Made by a program: the position numbers and the translations under genes. Positions 48,986 through 59,299 of a DNA stretch of 64,000 nt are shown one piece after another. The notes under the pieces are model-generated. The model was not told where the DNA came from. It saw nothing but the letters and a program-made list of their open reading frames with translations, and did no database searches. How positions within the stretch are numbered: position 1 is the first letter of the stretch; every line of letters starts with the position of its first letter. Origin of the DNA: Pseudoscleropodium purum (lineage: Eukaryota; Streptophyta; Bryopsida; Hypnales; Brachytheciaceae); assembly GCA_963969395.1 (NCBI GenBank), contig OZ017796.1, forward strand, positions 32,044,243-32,108,242, written 5' to 3'.

Positions 48986-49137
48986 TCAATTTCGGTTAAT
49001 TGGCGGAATTCCACAATTCTGGCAAGTTTCAGGATGCACAACCTGAAACAAAGATCTATACCCGACTTCACTTTATTTTTTAGAGCTCTGAGAAAATGAA
49101 TGTCACGCCTGGAATCGCACCAATTTCATGAAATTGA
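48986..49137. mobile_element. MITE-like element, copy 3
   Basis: Left end TCAATTTCGGTTAATTGGCG and right end (complement) TCAATTTCATGAAATTGGTG form inverted repeats, then GAATTCC/CGATTCC. The interior shares the AACCTGAAA and AAAGATCTATA words with its relatives. Confidence 0.7.
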
Positions 49138-49631
49138 CGAAAACGCATTGCTTCCTAACCTTGTTCGCCGTTGACACATTGAGGGTTCGTGCAAACATAG
49201 GTCATGATCCATGATGCTTTCAAATGAGATGTATATTACAGTGCGAGACGAAGACCTTCATATGATAAGCACTGAACATCGTTACCAAACCCTTAAATAA
49301 TTCACAATAATTCCACAGAAACTCATAATTACAAAAAAATAAAAAGTTTCTTAAAACTCGAGCAGAAGCCTTTCAAATCACAAATCTAAAGGTTGATTCA
49401 ACTCCATACCACTCCAGCAAAGCTCTAAACTGATAGCACCAGTTGCAAACAGATCGATGGCATGTGTCGACTACGCAGCTATTCATCTAACTACTGCCAG
49501 TACCAAGAATGTAGTGATGCACCCATCCCATCAACATCGAATAGGTTGACAGAAACGAAAACAAAACTTGAAAACAGAATCTTAGCATAAGATTTTTTGA
49601 GGCTACAGCTTTGACGTCAATCTCTGATCAC

Positions 49632-51096
49632 TTATGGGCCACCGCCGCCACCGGCGCTTCCACCGTGCTTGTGACTATGGACGTAGAGTTTGTCCATGAT
49701 GACGATGAGGGAGAATATGAAGGCTGTGTCTACGCCCGGCTGCACCAGCACGTGGAAAATGCTCTTCTTCGTCAAGATGTTCTTCAACGATGCTTCACGA
49801 ACCACCTGCTCCATCAATTGATTTGACAAGCGTGTTTTAAGTGAATTCCAAATTCCACTATATCTGAATAATTTCTAATCATCATAGATCTCTTAAAACA
49901 TTTTCTTGAAAAATGTCGTGGCAATCATATATTCTAGCAAATCTATGTTAGTCAAAACTTCGAAAGCATTTAGGAATTAATGTTTATCTCTCAATTCAAC
50001 TCGAAAATTGAATGCAAACAATGTTCTTGACGTCAAGATAAATGAGAAGTTGGGACGAGGCAGGATTAAAGATTCTTTTATGCAACGTACCTCAGCTACT
50101 TTTCGCTCGCCGAAGTAGATAATGCATTTCTTACATAGAAACTCGCCTTTGATGCTGTAGTCCGGGATCTTTCGCTCAGTGTTTGAGGGAAGAAAGATTG
50201 CCAGCCGTGGCCTAAAATTACAGAAGGTTAATTTCTTAACCGTCCAAAGTGGTGGTTCTTGATTGCTAGGTTCAAATGCTCTCCAAGTGCTAATCCACGA
50301 CCATTTCTGCACACATCAAGTACACTCAACTATTCAGAAAGACATCGGAGAGGGGATTGATTTTCATCACACGATTGTCAGATTATATATCAAAAGCATC
50401 CATGTCAACTTTAATTTTCATGTGTCTAAACTAATGAAAAGGCCACACGAGACAGTTTGAATTCTAACGCACAATTATGAACTGCTTTCTGATAAGATAG
50501 AGACAAATAAGGTAAAACCAATCCCTTCTTCCCTCTAAATTCTCACTCAATTTATCAAGATCTGCATTCTTCATGATTGGATTACCCAAAATCGAAACAG
50601 ACACCCTCGTTGAGATTAAGCGAAGTAGCTCAAATTTGGAGCATGGTAGCGGAAAATGTGCATCCATTGCCACTTCTGCACCTCAGCAGTACTCTTATTC
50701 ACACCAACCTCAAGATTTGAGTTACCTAGAAAATTGCATGGGTGAAGGAGAATATTCAATTCGTGAAACTGTTCCCAGTGGATGTGTGAAGATTGGTTTT
50801 GTTTAGAGGTGAGGGATTGACGTTCTCACCTTTTCTTTCATGCCAACAATGGGGTTCCCGTCCAAATCCACCAACTCCCGTTTAGCTGCGCACCATTCCA
50901 CTCGCTTACCACGAACTCGATAAATCTCTTCACTGTTGGCGTCCGTGATGGACCAATCTTTGGTGAAGATGGCATTCTCCAGAGTGAACTGCTCGGCTTT
51001 CTGCAAGCAATACTGTGACCCGATCACCGCCCCTGGTTCCCGGCCCTGAAGCGGCTCGGTCAGGCCACCGTCATCCTTAATCGGTTTGTAGTCCAT
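49632..51096 (-). CDS. LOR: LURP-one-related (LOR) protein, intact copy
   Basis: Three coding exons on the complement: 51096-50830, 50306-50091, 49805-49632; 218 aa, usual for the family. LOR proteins have a Tubby/scramblase-like beta-barrel; in Arabidopsis LURP1 and LOR1 contribute to defence against an oomycete, and the biochemical role is unsettled. Family-like parts are FTLENAIFTKDWSITDANSEE, YRVRGKRVEWC, LVDLDGNPIVGMKEK, then KIPDYSIKGEFLC, and a final hydrophobic helix FIFSLIVIMDKLYV followed by a Gly-rich end. Upstream, a leader exon is supported by a donor at 51749 (GAG|GTGAGT) and an acceptor at 51165-51166, both conserved in the second copy, so the leader intron is about 585 bp. A GTG lies three codons before this ATG where the other copy has its ATG. 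Confidence 0.9.
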
Positions 51097-52428
51097 CGCG
51101 TTCACGACTTATATTGTCGGTAGGAATTCCGTGTTGCACGCCTTGAACTTCAATTTCTTCCAGACTGAACGGACGCGAGACCAAAGTAACAATGGATTAG
51201 ATTCCTCTTGCAAACTCAACTGAGCACAGATACCGACATCAATAGTAGACTTCGGAGATTCGAAGCTATTTCCGTCGCTGGAAAGAGCACTCTATCGTTG
51301 TCACCTACTCAATGAATGAAGTGGGGAACAATTTTCTACATTGCAAATAAATTTTTGTGATTGAAGACTCATCCTCATGCTGCCACTAGTTACAATATTG
51401 AGAGACGGTGGTCTGGAGTTTCGAAGTACTCCTGCCACAGTAACCCCCCTTCCATTCCAACATTGCAAGCTCTCAACATTCAACGGTTTGCCTCCTAAAC
51501 TAATCTGGTACCCACTTGAATACGGGATGCAGGCACGTGCACACTAGCCGGAAAACGAAGTCTGAGTGTAAGGTAGGAGACAGTCGGTGAATCCAAAAGC
51601 AAGTACCTACTCCGAATTAAGCCATTGCTAGGTCAATCGTACTCAATCGTGCAACAAAACTCGCACCCACTAGCACATCTAAAAGCGAGAATTAATTACA
51701 CAGCAAAATCAGAGCATGACGGGCGTACTCCAATTCTTTGTCAACTCACCTCGACCTTGCAGATGCAGATTGATTCAGAAGGTGTGCATTCACAAGCATT
51801 TGCGCAATTCCTTCAGGTGGATTGCATTTAAAGAAGAGGAAGCTCGCTAGCTGACATCAAAACCGTGCAACCCAAGTCACACGGCGACTACCTTTCCTTC
51901 GCAAACGTCGGACAAGGAAAACGTCAGGCAGATGCCTCAAATCCCTCGGTCAACCCAACACACGTGTCCAAATCCCGACGGAATTCTTTTCATTATTAAT
52001 CCCGACTAATTGGATTCGAAAGCCTCGAAGATACTTCGAAGTGCCGCCAAACGGCGTTTCAGCGGCAAACCGCAGAAGAATGGCACTTGTAAACTGATTT
52101 TCGTCGAGGAAATTCACTCTTCAGGAAGCTTGCAGGAGTGCGTCATGGCCTGGTTCTGACCCAACGTGGTTCAGCCGCATGATTTGGGAGGAAAACGTGA
52201 ATCAGCAGGCGAGATGATATTCCAATCTTTGCAACTCCGGGCGCGGAATTGACGGAGCGGGTGGGTGAAAATCAAAAGTCGTAATTTCGCAGTGGACAGG
52301 GAAGTTGCAACGCTGGGAGTACAGTATAGTGTGAAAAATCACTATGAACTCATTAATGCAATGACTGCGAGCTTTACTAATGTAATGACACTCTCTGATT
52401 GTATCCTAATAACCTCTCTAAATGTACC

Positions 52429-52814
52429 TTAACCTCTTAAGTTGCTTGACTATGTTTTCCCTCAAAATGCTTGAAAACTGCCATTTTTAATACAAGTACC
52501 AAGTTTTTGAAAAATAAAATAAAATTTGACATATGTAATTGTAAGATCTTGTAATATGCTTACTTGAGAATACGTGATAAAAATTTCAGAAATTTTCACA
52601 GCATGGATTACAAGATATAAGCATTCAAATTTACTATAATCATTTTTTTGGCCCTTATTTCCAAATGTCATGAAATTCATTGCACATGAAAGAAATTCCT
52701 TGTCCACACCTTTCATTAAAATTTCAACCTAAAATTTGCAAATTTCTTTTCACAATTACCTACCTAAAATCACTACGTTGCTAAAAAGAGCAAGCTTGGT
52801 CTTTTAGGGATTAA
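52429..52814. mobile_element. TTAA-family element D (386 bp)
   Basis: Starts TTAACCTCTTAAG and ends CTTTTAGGGATTAA, with TTAA at each edge and CC(C/T)-starting inverted termini. The first 60 bp match the reverse-complement end of element A, including AAAACTGCCATTTTT-like sequence. It has no coding capacity and looks like an internal-deletion form. Confidence 0.65.
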
Positions 52815-52846
52815 TGTGCCAGACTAGTTCTGGGCCTCTTCTTGCT

Positions 52847-53077
52847 TTAACCCTTAAACGCCAAAAAGGTGACCCTCAAAATCATTCTTTTGTATTTATC
52901 ATGTGAATCACTAGCCTTCAAAATTGCAAAAGTAGTCATTGCAAGTCAAACTATTATAGGAGATCTTCCCTATCCAAAACAATTTTTGGAGATAAATAGT
53001 TGCACTTCTGTCGTACATAGTTTGATTCCTTGTCATCCATTAGACACAAAACGTCCACCTCGACATTCAAGAGTTAA
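52847..53077. mobile_element. TTAA-family short element F (231 bp)
   Basis: Left end TTAACCCTTAAACGCC, right end (complement) TTAACTCTTGAATGTC. A second copy of almost the same length lies at 63740-63967; both contain AAGTCAAACTATT and GTCATCCAT/GTCATTCAT blocks. Confidence 0.65.
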
Positions 53078-54474
53078 AGAAGTTTTAATGTAACAGTGTT
53101 CAGTGAACGTACGTTTGATGTTGGCAATGCTTATCTTAGCTGGCAGATGCGGATGGAGGAGTTTCGTGGTTGTGTTGTGGTTGTGTTGTCAGCTTTCTGC
53201 CGTCCTCGCGTTTCGTGACATGTTCGGGGATCCTTGCGTCTGTGCTTCTCCGAAGCTTTCTGCCTCCGTGTCTGGATTTTTTATTTTTTATTTTTCTCTT
53301 TCAACTATTTCAGCTTCTGACCAAAATCTCTCCTACAGAAAAAAAACCCTTTGTAATGAGTGGCCACAAAAGGTTGGCGTCCAAAGTTTGAAATTTGGCA
53401 AGCCCAGGCTCCGACTTCTGTTGGCAAACTAATGACGTGGTGAAAAAAATAGCCCAGCCTCAGCCAAATGCATTCTGCCCAAACATTTTGTGTAAGAGCA
53501 AGGTCTTATTTGTCAAACTTGGCACGCTTAAATTTTTCGTCTAATTTTGAAAGGGCCCTCACCTTTGCTCACCATACATGACCCATAAATAGTTGAGTGA
53601 TCACTCATCAAATAGAATAAAGAATAAAGTAACTAAAATTAAGATGAATAATGATTTCAAGGGCCATTCCTTGACACACTAGGATTGAGTCTCAAAAGAA
53701 TATTGTCAAAGATCTATAGTACTTTTCATTGACATTTGAAGAGTGTCAAATCCCTAGCACGTAAGAGTAGCTATAATCTAAGGTAATAGAACTTAGCATG
53801 TAAGAGTTTGCCCTTCATTTCTATCAAATAGGGTTGTTTGAGCATCTTTAATAGAACATTCTAAACTACTTACTTGAAATATATTGTTTGGTGTAAAATT
53901 AGAATTTGTCATTACTATCATTTAAAGGGTGTCAAAAACCTTTTTACATAGAAATAATAAAGATTAGATTTGATAATTGGACAACCAAAATACAACCATT
54001 GGAAGCAAGCTAGAAGATATAAAAATTTAAAGTACCACAACAAATCATGCTTGAAAACAAAACAAAACAAAGAATGACATGACAAAATTTTAAAAAATAC
54101 ATAGGTCAATCACATCTTTCTAAAAGATTATGAGAGCCTACATGGGACAACAACATAGTATAAATGACCATTCTAGCTTACTATTTGTATACCATTTTGT
54201 AAAACATTCTAACTAAATCCAACATTGTAACTAGTAGTTTGAAAATGGATGAGAATAATTTTTTTTATAACACTTCTAGAATGAACTTCAAGTTCACATG
54301 TTACATTTGAAAAGCATGTGCAACTCTCAGTCAAATCACCTTCTATGACTAAGTTTAAATGGATATTTTTACTTGATTGCAACTTGTGATGCAATCTTGT
54401 CTTATTTTTAAAAACAAGATAACTCACACTCACTGTATACAATACATATAGAGAGTGCGATTAAGTCCTTCGAT
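53078..54474. other. Spacer between the two LOR copies
   Basis: AT-rich from 53.5 kb on. At 53118-53432 (+) is an unrecognised 104-codon ATG frame listed separately. No other feature is evident. Confidence 0.5.
53118..53432 (+). CDS. Unrecognised short ORF with signal-peptide-like start
   Basis: The 104-codon frame begins with an ATG and a hydrophobic N-terminus (about residues 1-30, ending LSAVLA before FRDMFGDPC), which resembles a cleavable signal. Local G+C is higher than in the flanks over the first 180 bp. The second half is poor in coding character and runs through a T-rich tract, so this could be the first exon of a lost or interrupted secreted-protein gene. I do not recognise a family. 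Confidence 0.2.
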   Translation: MLAMLILAGRCGWRSFVVVLWLCCQLSAVLAFRDMFGDPCVCASPKLSASVSGFFIFYFSLSTISASDQNLSYRKKTLCNEWPQKVGVQSLKFGKPRLRLLLAN

Positions 54475-54792
54475 TTGAAGGTTGGAATTCCACTGCATAT
54501 CACTCCAACTACGCGCCATGCTCATAGCACCAGCTGCAAATCGATCTACGGCATGAGTCGAGTGTGCAAATTTTCAACTAAGGATTGTCAGCATCAGGAA
54601 TAATGTGGCAGGAATGTGCTGTTGCTATCACCGTCTTATAGGTTTACCGAAACGGAAGCCGAAACGGAAGCCGAAACTACAAGAAAATCTGCATGATCTC
54701 TAACTTGAGCATAAGAAACTGTTGCTGATACGAGCTATATTGGAAAGATAGAGAGGAAGTCAGAGAGAGATTGGGTGTCAATTGCTCATCAC

Positions 54793-56879
54793 TTATAAGC
54801 CGCCCCCGGCCTCTCCTAGCGCTATGGATGTAGAGTTGATCCACGATGACGATGAGAGAGAAGATGAAGGGCCGTGTCTACGCCCGGCTGCACCAGCACG
54901 TGGAAAATGCTCTTCGATGCCAAGACGTTCTTCAACGATGCTTCTCGCACCACCTGCACGATCAAGCAATGCAAGTGCAGTAGAGAAGATTAAACCGTAA
55001 CTGCAGCTCAAGACAAGTTTGATAAAGACTTGTTACATAATTTTTCCGTTCTACCTCTATGGATGATTCTGGGTCATCGTCCTTAACCCCGGGGCCATTG
55101 GTTTTAAGCCTCACTGTCCATCACTCTGTTTGCTGCCATTTTGCAACCACAGATATGTATGAAATTTTTTTATGTTTACTGTATTTCTCAGAGATGAACT
55201 AAGTTATATGTGTGCTAAAAATTCATCAAAAAAATTTCAAATTTTGGTGTATAGATCAAAGTTACTGTGTCTCTCTAAAATTAGAAAATCTACAAATGAG
55301 GCTTACAGGCCCAAAGTTCATATTGCTATAAAACATTGAAATTTACCAATTTTTCAAAATTTCCAGTTGGAGTAAAAACGAAATTTGATAGGCTTCATTT
55401 CATTATTTAAACTCAAATTCAAAAAATATAATTTTTTATGTCTGAAATTCACATTAAGAGTAAATAGCAAGAAATGGCCAAAATACACTAAAAGGGTGAT
55501 TTGTGGATTCAATATCTTTTTCTTCCAAAAAGTTTATAATACCATGATGAGGAAATTTGCACTACTATCCTGTGAAAATGTATTCAAGAAACTTCCAAAA
55601 AAGAACCGCATGAAAAATTGTATTTGTCCATCCTATAGTGTTAAGTGAATTCATCCAAAGAACGTTTTGCGTACTCAGCAGTGCTGCAGGGTTAACATCT
55701 TCTTCACTAACACTTGCTTGAAAAAAATTGCGGAATCATATGTAAAAGAACACCAAAACCTAATACTTAGGCATTTCAGGAGTCAAGTTTTTTGGTCTCG
55801 CAATTCAACTCGTGAATGTGATTCTATCGTCGTTCTCGCAGTCGGGTTAAGCTTAAATGAGAAGATGAGACGAGGCGAGGTTTCAGGGTGAAGTACCTCA
55901 GCCACTTTTTGTTCGCCGAAGAAGATCGTGCACTTCTTACATAGCCACTCGCCGTTGATGGTGTAGTCCGGAATCTTTCACTCCGCGTTTGAGGGAAGAA
56001 ATATTTTCAACCGTGGCCGCATGCTGCAGAACCTTGATTTCCTAATCGTCCAAAGCGGCTGTTCTTGATTGCCAGATCAAACGCTCCCCAAGTGCAAATC
56101 CACGACCACTTCTGCGCGCATGTCAAGTCCGATCAGCAACTTGAACGTACTTAATCCTAGGTAGAGACATTCTATTTCATTTCACGCTCATCGGAATTAT
56201 TGATTTTAGTGCAGTTGTGGAAGATTTTTCATGAGTCTTGATCAATGAAAAGACATGTGCGACCATCGGAAATTCTAGCACATAGATTTGGATTATGCTC
56301 TGACGAAACAGAGATGGGAGCTTTCTATAAGTTATAGCCATTTCCCTCTTCCCAGTTTCTATTCTGACATGTACAGAATTTCCCAAGCTCTGCATTCTTC
56401 ATCACTGGTTCACTCAAGTCAGATTGTAACATCCTCATAGAGATTATGCTAAGTAACTCGAATTTGGAGCATGGTAAGCTCACTCTATGCCACTAACTTG
56501 TGCTACTTGGCGCGGCATGTGCTATTTTTCACAACGGAGCTTTACTTTGAGTAGCTCAGTACATAACACCAGTGGAGGTGAGCGTGAAGATTGACATTCT
56601 TACCTTTTCTTTCATGACAACAATGGGGCTCCCGTCCATATCCACTAACTCCCGCTTGCATTGGCACCACTCCACTCGCTTACCACGAACTCGGAAAACT
56701 TCTTGCCCATTCGCATTCGTGATGGACCAGTGTTTGGTGAAGATGGCATTCTCCAGAGTGAACTGCTCCGCTTTCTGCAGGCAGTACTGTGCCCCAACCA
56801 CCGCACCAGGTTCCCGGCCCTGAAGCGGCTCCGTCAGGCCACCATAATCCATAATCGGTTTGTTGTCAATTGCACGCAT
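54793..56879 (-). pseudogene. LOR: Second LOR copy, disabled
   Basis: Tandem duplicate of the gene at 49632-51096, with the same three-exon plan: exon 1 56879-56604 (intact, 92 codons), exon 2 56111-55897, exon 3 54953 to about 54793. Three lesions are visible against copy 1. Exon 2 is 215 rather than 216 bp, with one base missing near 56075, so the frame shifts and meets a stop at 56007-56009. In the original frame an arginine codon CGA has become TGA at 55978-55980. Exon 3 has one extra base within GGCCC near 54886. Splice sites and the leader intron (about 56955-57892) are kept, and a TATA-like TATAAATA lies at about 57964-57971 on the complement. The indels could be read errors, but the nonsense change is a plain substitution. 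Exon 1 alone could still give a truncated 92-residue product. Confidence 0.85.
55083..55786. mobile_element. TTAA-family element G inside intron 2 of the LOR pseudogene
   Basis: Left end TTAACCCCGGGGCCATTGG, right end GGCATTTCAGGAGTCAA (TTAA mutated to TCAA). The first 60 bp share GGCCATT and TGCTGCCATTTTGC-like words with element A. Intron 2 is 943 bp here but 285 bp in copy 1, and most of the difference is this element. Confidence 0.55.
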
Positions 56880-58175
56880 TGATGCATAATTGTCGGTCCT
56901 AGGGCTTCAGTGTTGCAAGCTGTACACTTCACGAGCGCTTTACTTTCGTCCAGACTGCAAGGACACCCAAGACCAACGCAACATTGGATTAGATTCCTCT
57001 TGCAAAATCTAGCACAGATATGAACATATGGATAAAAAATCTGGCTTTGACAGAGAATTGAAGCCACTTCCATTCTTGGAGATTCTCCTCGTTCGTTGGA
57101 AACAAATTTCCGTCATGTGGCGCACTTGCATGAGTGCCTTCAAGAACTATTTCACCGTTGGACGTTGTCACCCACCTCAAGGAATCGAGTGGGTAACAAT
57201 TTTCAGCAATGCGAATTCATGAATCTTTTTTGAGATTCGAGCCTCATCAATTTTCATCCACCTCAATCAGGTTAGAAAATTGGGGATTCCTCCACGCCTA
57301 GTCCCCTTCCTCATGGTCCATCCATTCAAACACTGGAAGCACTCGACGCTCAAAACTTTGCGTCCTAATCAAACTACACTGAAACCCAGAATTGAATGCA
57401 GGACATACGGAGCCACACTTCACGACCCTGGTAATCGAAGTCTCTTCGTACGAGAGGCCAAAGTCGTTGAATCTAAAAAGCAAGTACCTAGTCTGAATAA
57501 TGCCATAGCTAGGACCTTACCCCTATATATTCAATCGTGTTAGCAACAAGGCTCGCTCAGCAGTCACTTCTAAAGGGCAAAAATTGCCCACCACAAAGCA
57601 AGCGTTTTGAGGATCCAAGCATGACGGAATGCTAGCATCGTTTGGACGTTGCTGATTACTCTGCTCAGATGTGATTCCAAAGATGACATACATTCAACGT
57701 TTCTACTAAACATGGTCCAAAATGAACAACGTTTTGGAGCATGCTTACTGAAAAATGATGCATGTTTGCTGAAAAAACATTGCTCAAGCATGAACCAATT
57801 CAAGACGGTGCATGTAGCTAAAAACGTAGCTGAAAAACGTTGCTAAACCCTTCAAATTCTAGTCGTGGTACTACAGTGCATCGTCCACTCACCTCGATCT
57901 TGCAGGCTTGAACCCACTTGAAGTTTCAGACGACACATTCACTCTAAAACCCAAATCCTTACTGTATTTATACGAAAGAGAGAGCTCCGCAGCTGACATG
58001 AAGCCGTGCGACACAAAGCCACGTTCGTGAAAAAGCGTTATGTAATGTGAGTTACTAGGAATGCTCATCCCTCACGGTCAAGCAACGAGTGTTAAAGAAC
58101 TTGCAATTGAAATTCCCCAATTCAGTTGATAATTTTCTTGTGTTTATAAATTTAAAAATCTGAAGTAGGTGCAGA

Positions 58176-59121
58176 TTAACCCCTAAATTCCCATTGTCCC
58201 CTTGGGGGACAAATCAAATTTCGGGTAGGTTCCTATGATCTCAAATTTTGGTGAATTGTTTTGAAATTTTTCCGTGAGATAGAAAAATTGATTATCTACG
58301 TGGGAATATAATTTTTGTTTCAATTGGTGCCCAGGAGCAAAAGTTATACTACAAAAAGCCTGAAATTGAACTTGGTAAGCAGCACAAAAAAAATTGTAAA
58401 AAATCAATATAAATTTTTTACTTTTTTTCCCTTAAAATGTTTTCTTTTTGTCTACATGATTGTGAAGCTTTGATTCATTCTATTTGGACTAATAATGAGA
58501 AAGTTAAAGACAATTTTGTTTTTCAAGCAATTTCGACATCTTCTTAAAAAAATAATTTGTAGGATTCATTTCTGAATGCAATTTTCATAATTTTTCATAA
58601 TTTTCTTTTTGAAAATGTTGTGTTCAATCGCTAAAACAATCTTACTATTGGAATTATTGTCTTTCAATCCCATCTTGGAGTTATTAAAAATTTAGTTTTT
58701 TTTCCAATCTTGAACCTACTTCTACTTAGCATTTTTTTAAAGAATGAAAATGAAGTGTTTTTCTTTTTTTTTTCCTTTTTTTTAATTTCTAAACTTTCAA
58801 CTCAATTCTTCAACATAAAAAAAATTTAATTCAAAGTTTGTAGTGTAAAAGAATTTCACAATTGGCAGTCAAAGTCATCTGAAATTATAGACCAATGTTC
58901 AAAAAAACTTTTTTTTTCAACTTTGAATGCTAATATCTTCCAATCTATACAGTCAAACTTCATGAAAATTTTACCATGTGAACTAAGACAAGTAAAGTAC
59001 AAGATCCTATGGTTGGATTCTAAAAAAATGATTTTTTTTTGTATTCTTGGATGAACACAGCAAAAATGACAGTTTTGAGTATTTTTTGACAGGAAAATGG
59101 CCTTGGGAATTTAGGGGTTAA
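58176..59121. mobile_element. TTAA-family element A (946 bp), upstream of the LOR pseudogene
   Basis: The best-preserved member. Left end TTAACCCCTAAATTCCCA and right end (complement) TTAACCCCTAAATTCCCA are identical over 18 bp. TTAA plus CCC-starting inverted termini is the architecture of piggyBac transposons. The interior is A/T-rich with no transposase frame, so it is non-autonomous. It matches copies B and C in reverse orientation. It separates the leader of the LOR pseudogene from upstream sequence that resembles the copy 1 flank (GATTCAGCAGGCGAGATGAT at about 59288 against about 52200). Confidence 0.7.
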
Positions 59122-59299
59122 GTTAATTCGTTCTCCTGGAGAATATTGGGGTGAAAGATGTCACGGTATGTGGTGTGCACGCGGATGCCAGCACTTGGAA
59201 TGCTACTCTCAAAATTCACAGTAGATTACCATTAAGTGCCTCGTTAAGTACGGCTGACCAAAGGTTGTGATGTGCGGCGGGGCAACGTGATTCAGCAGG

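Larger units (their letters stand above)
45675..49390. other. Gene-free region between DMP and LOR with two MITE-like copies
   Basis: Holds the DMP promoter side (45.7-46.4 kb), element copies 2 and 3, and otherwise unremarkable sequence. Short reading frames at about 47.5-47.9 kb overlap on both strands and resemble nothing I know. Confidence 0.5.
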
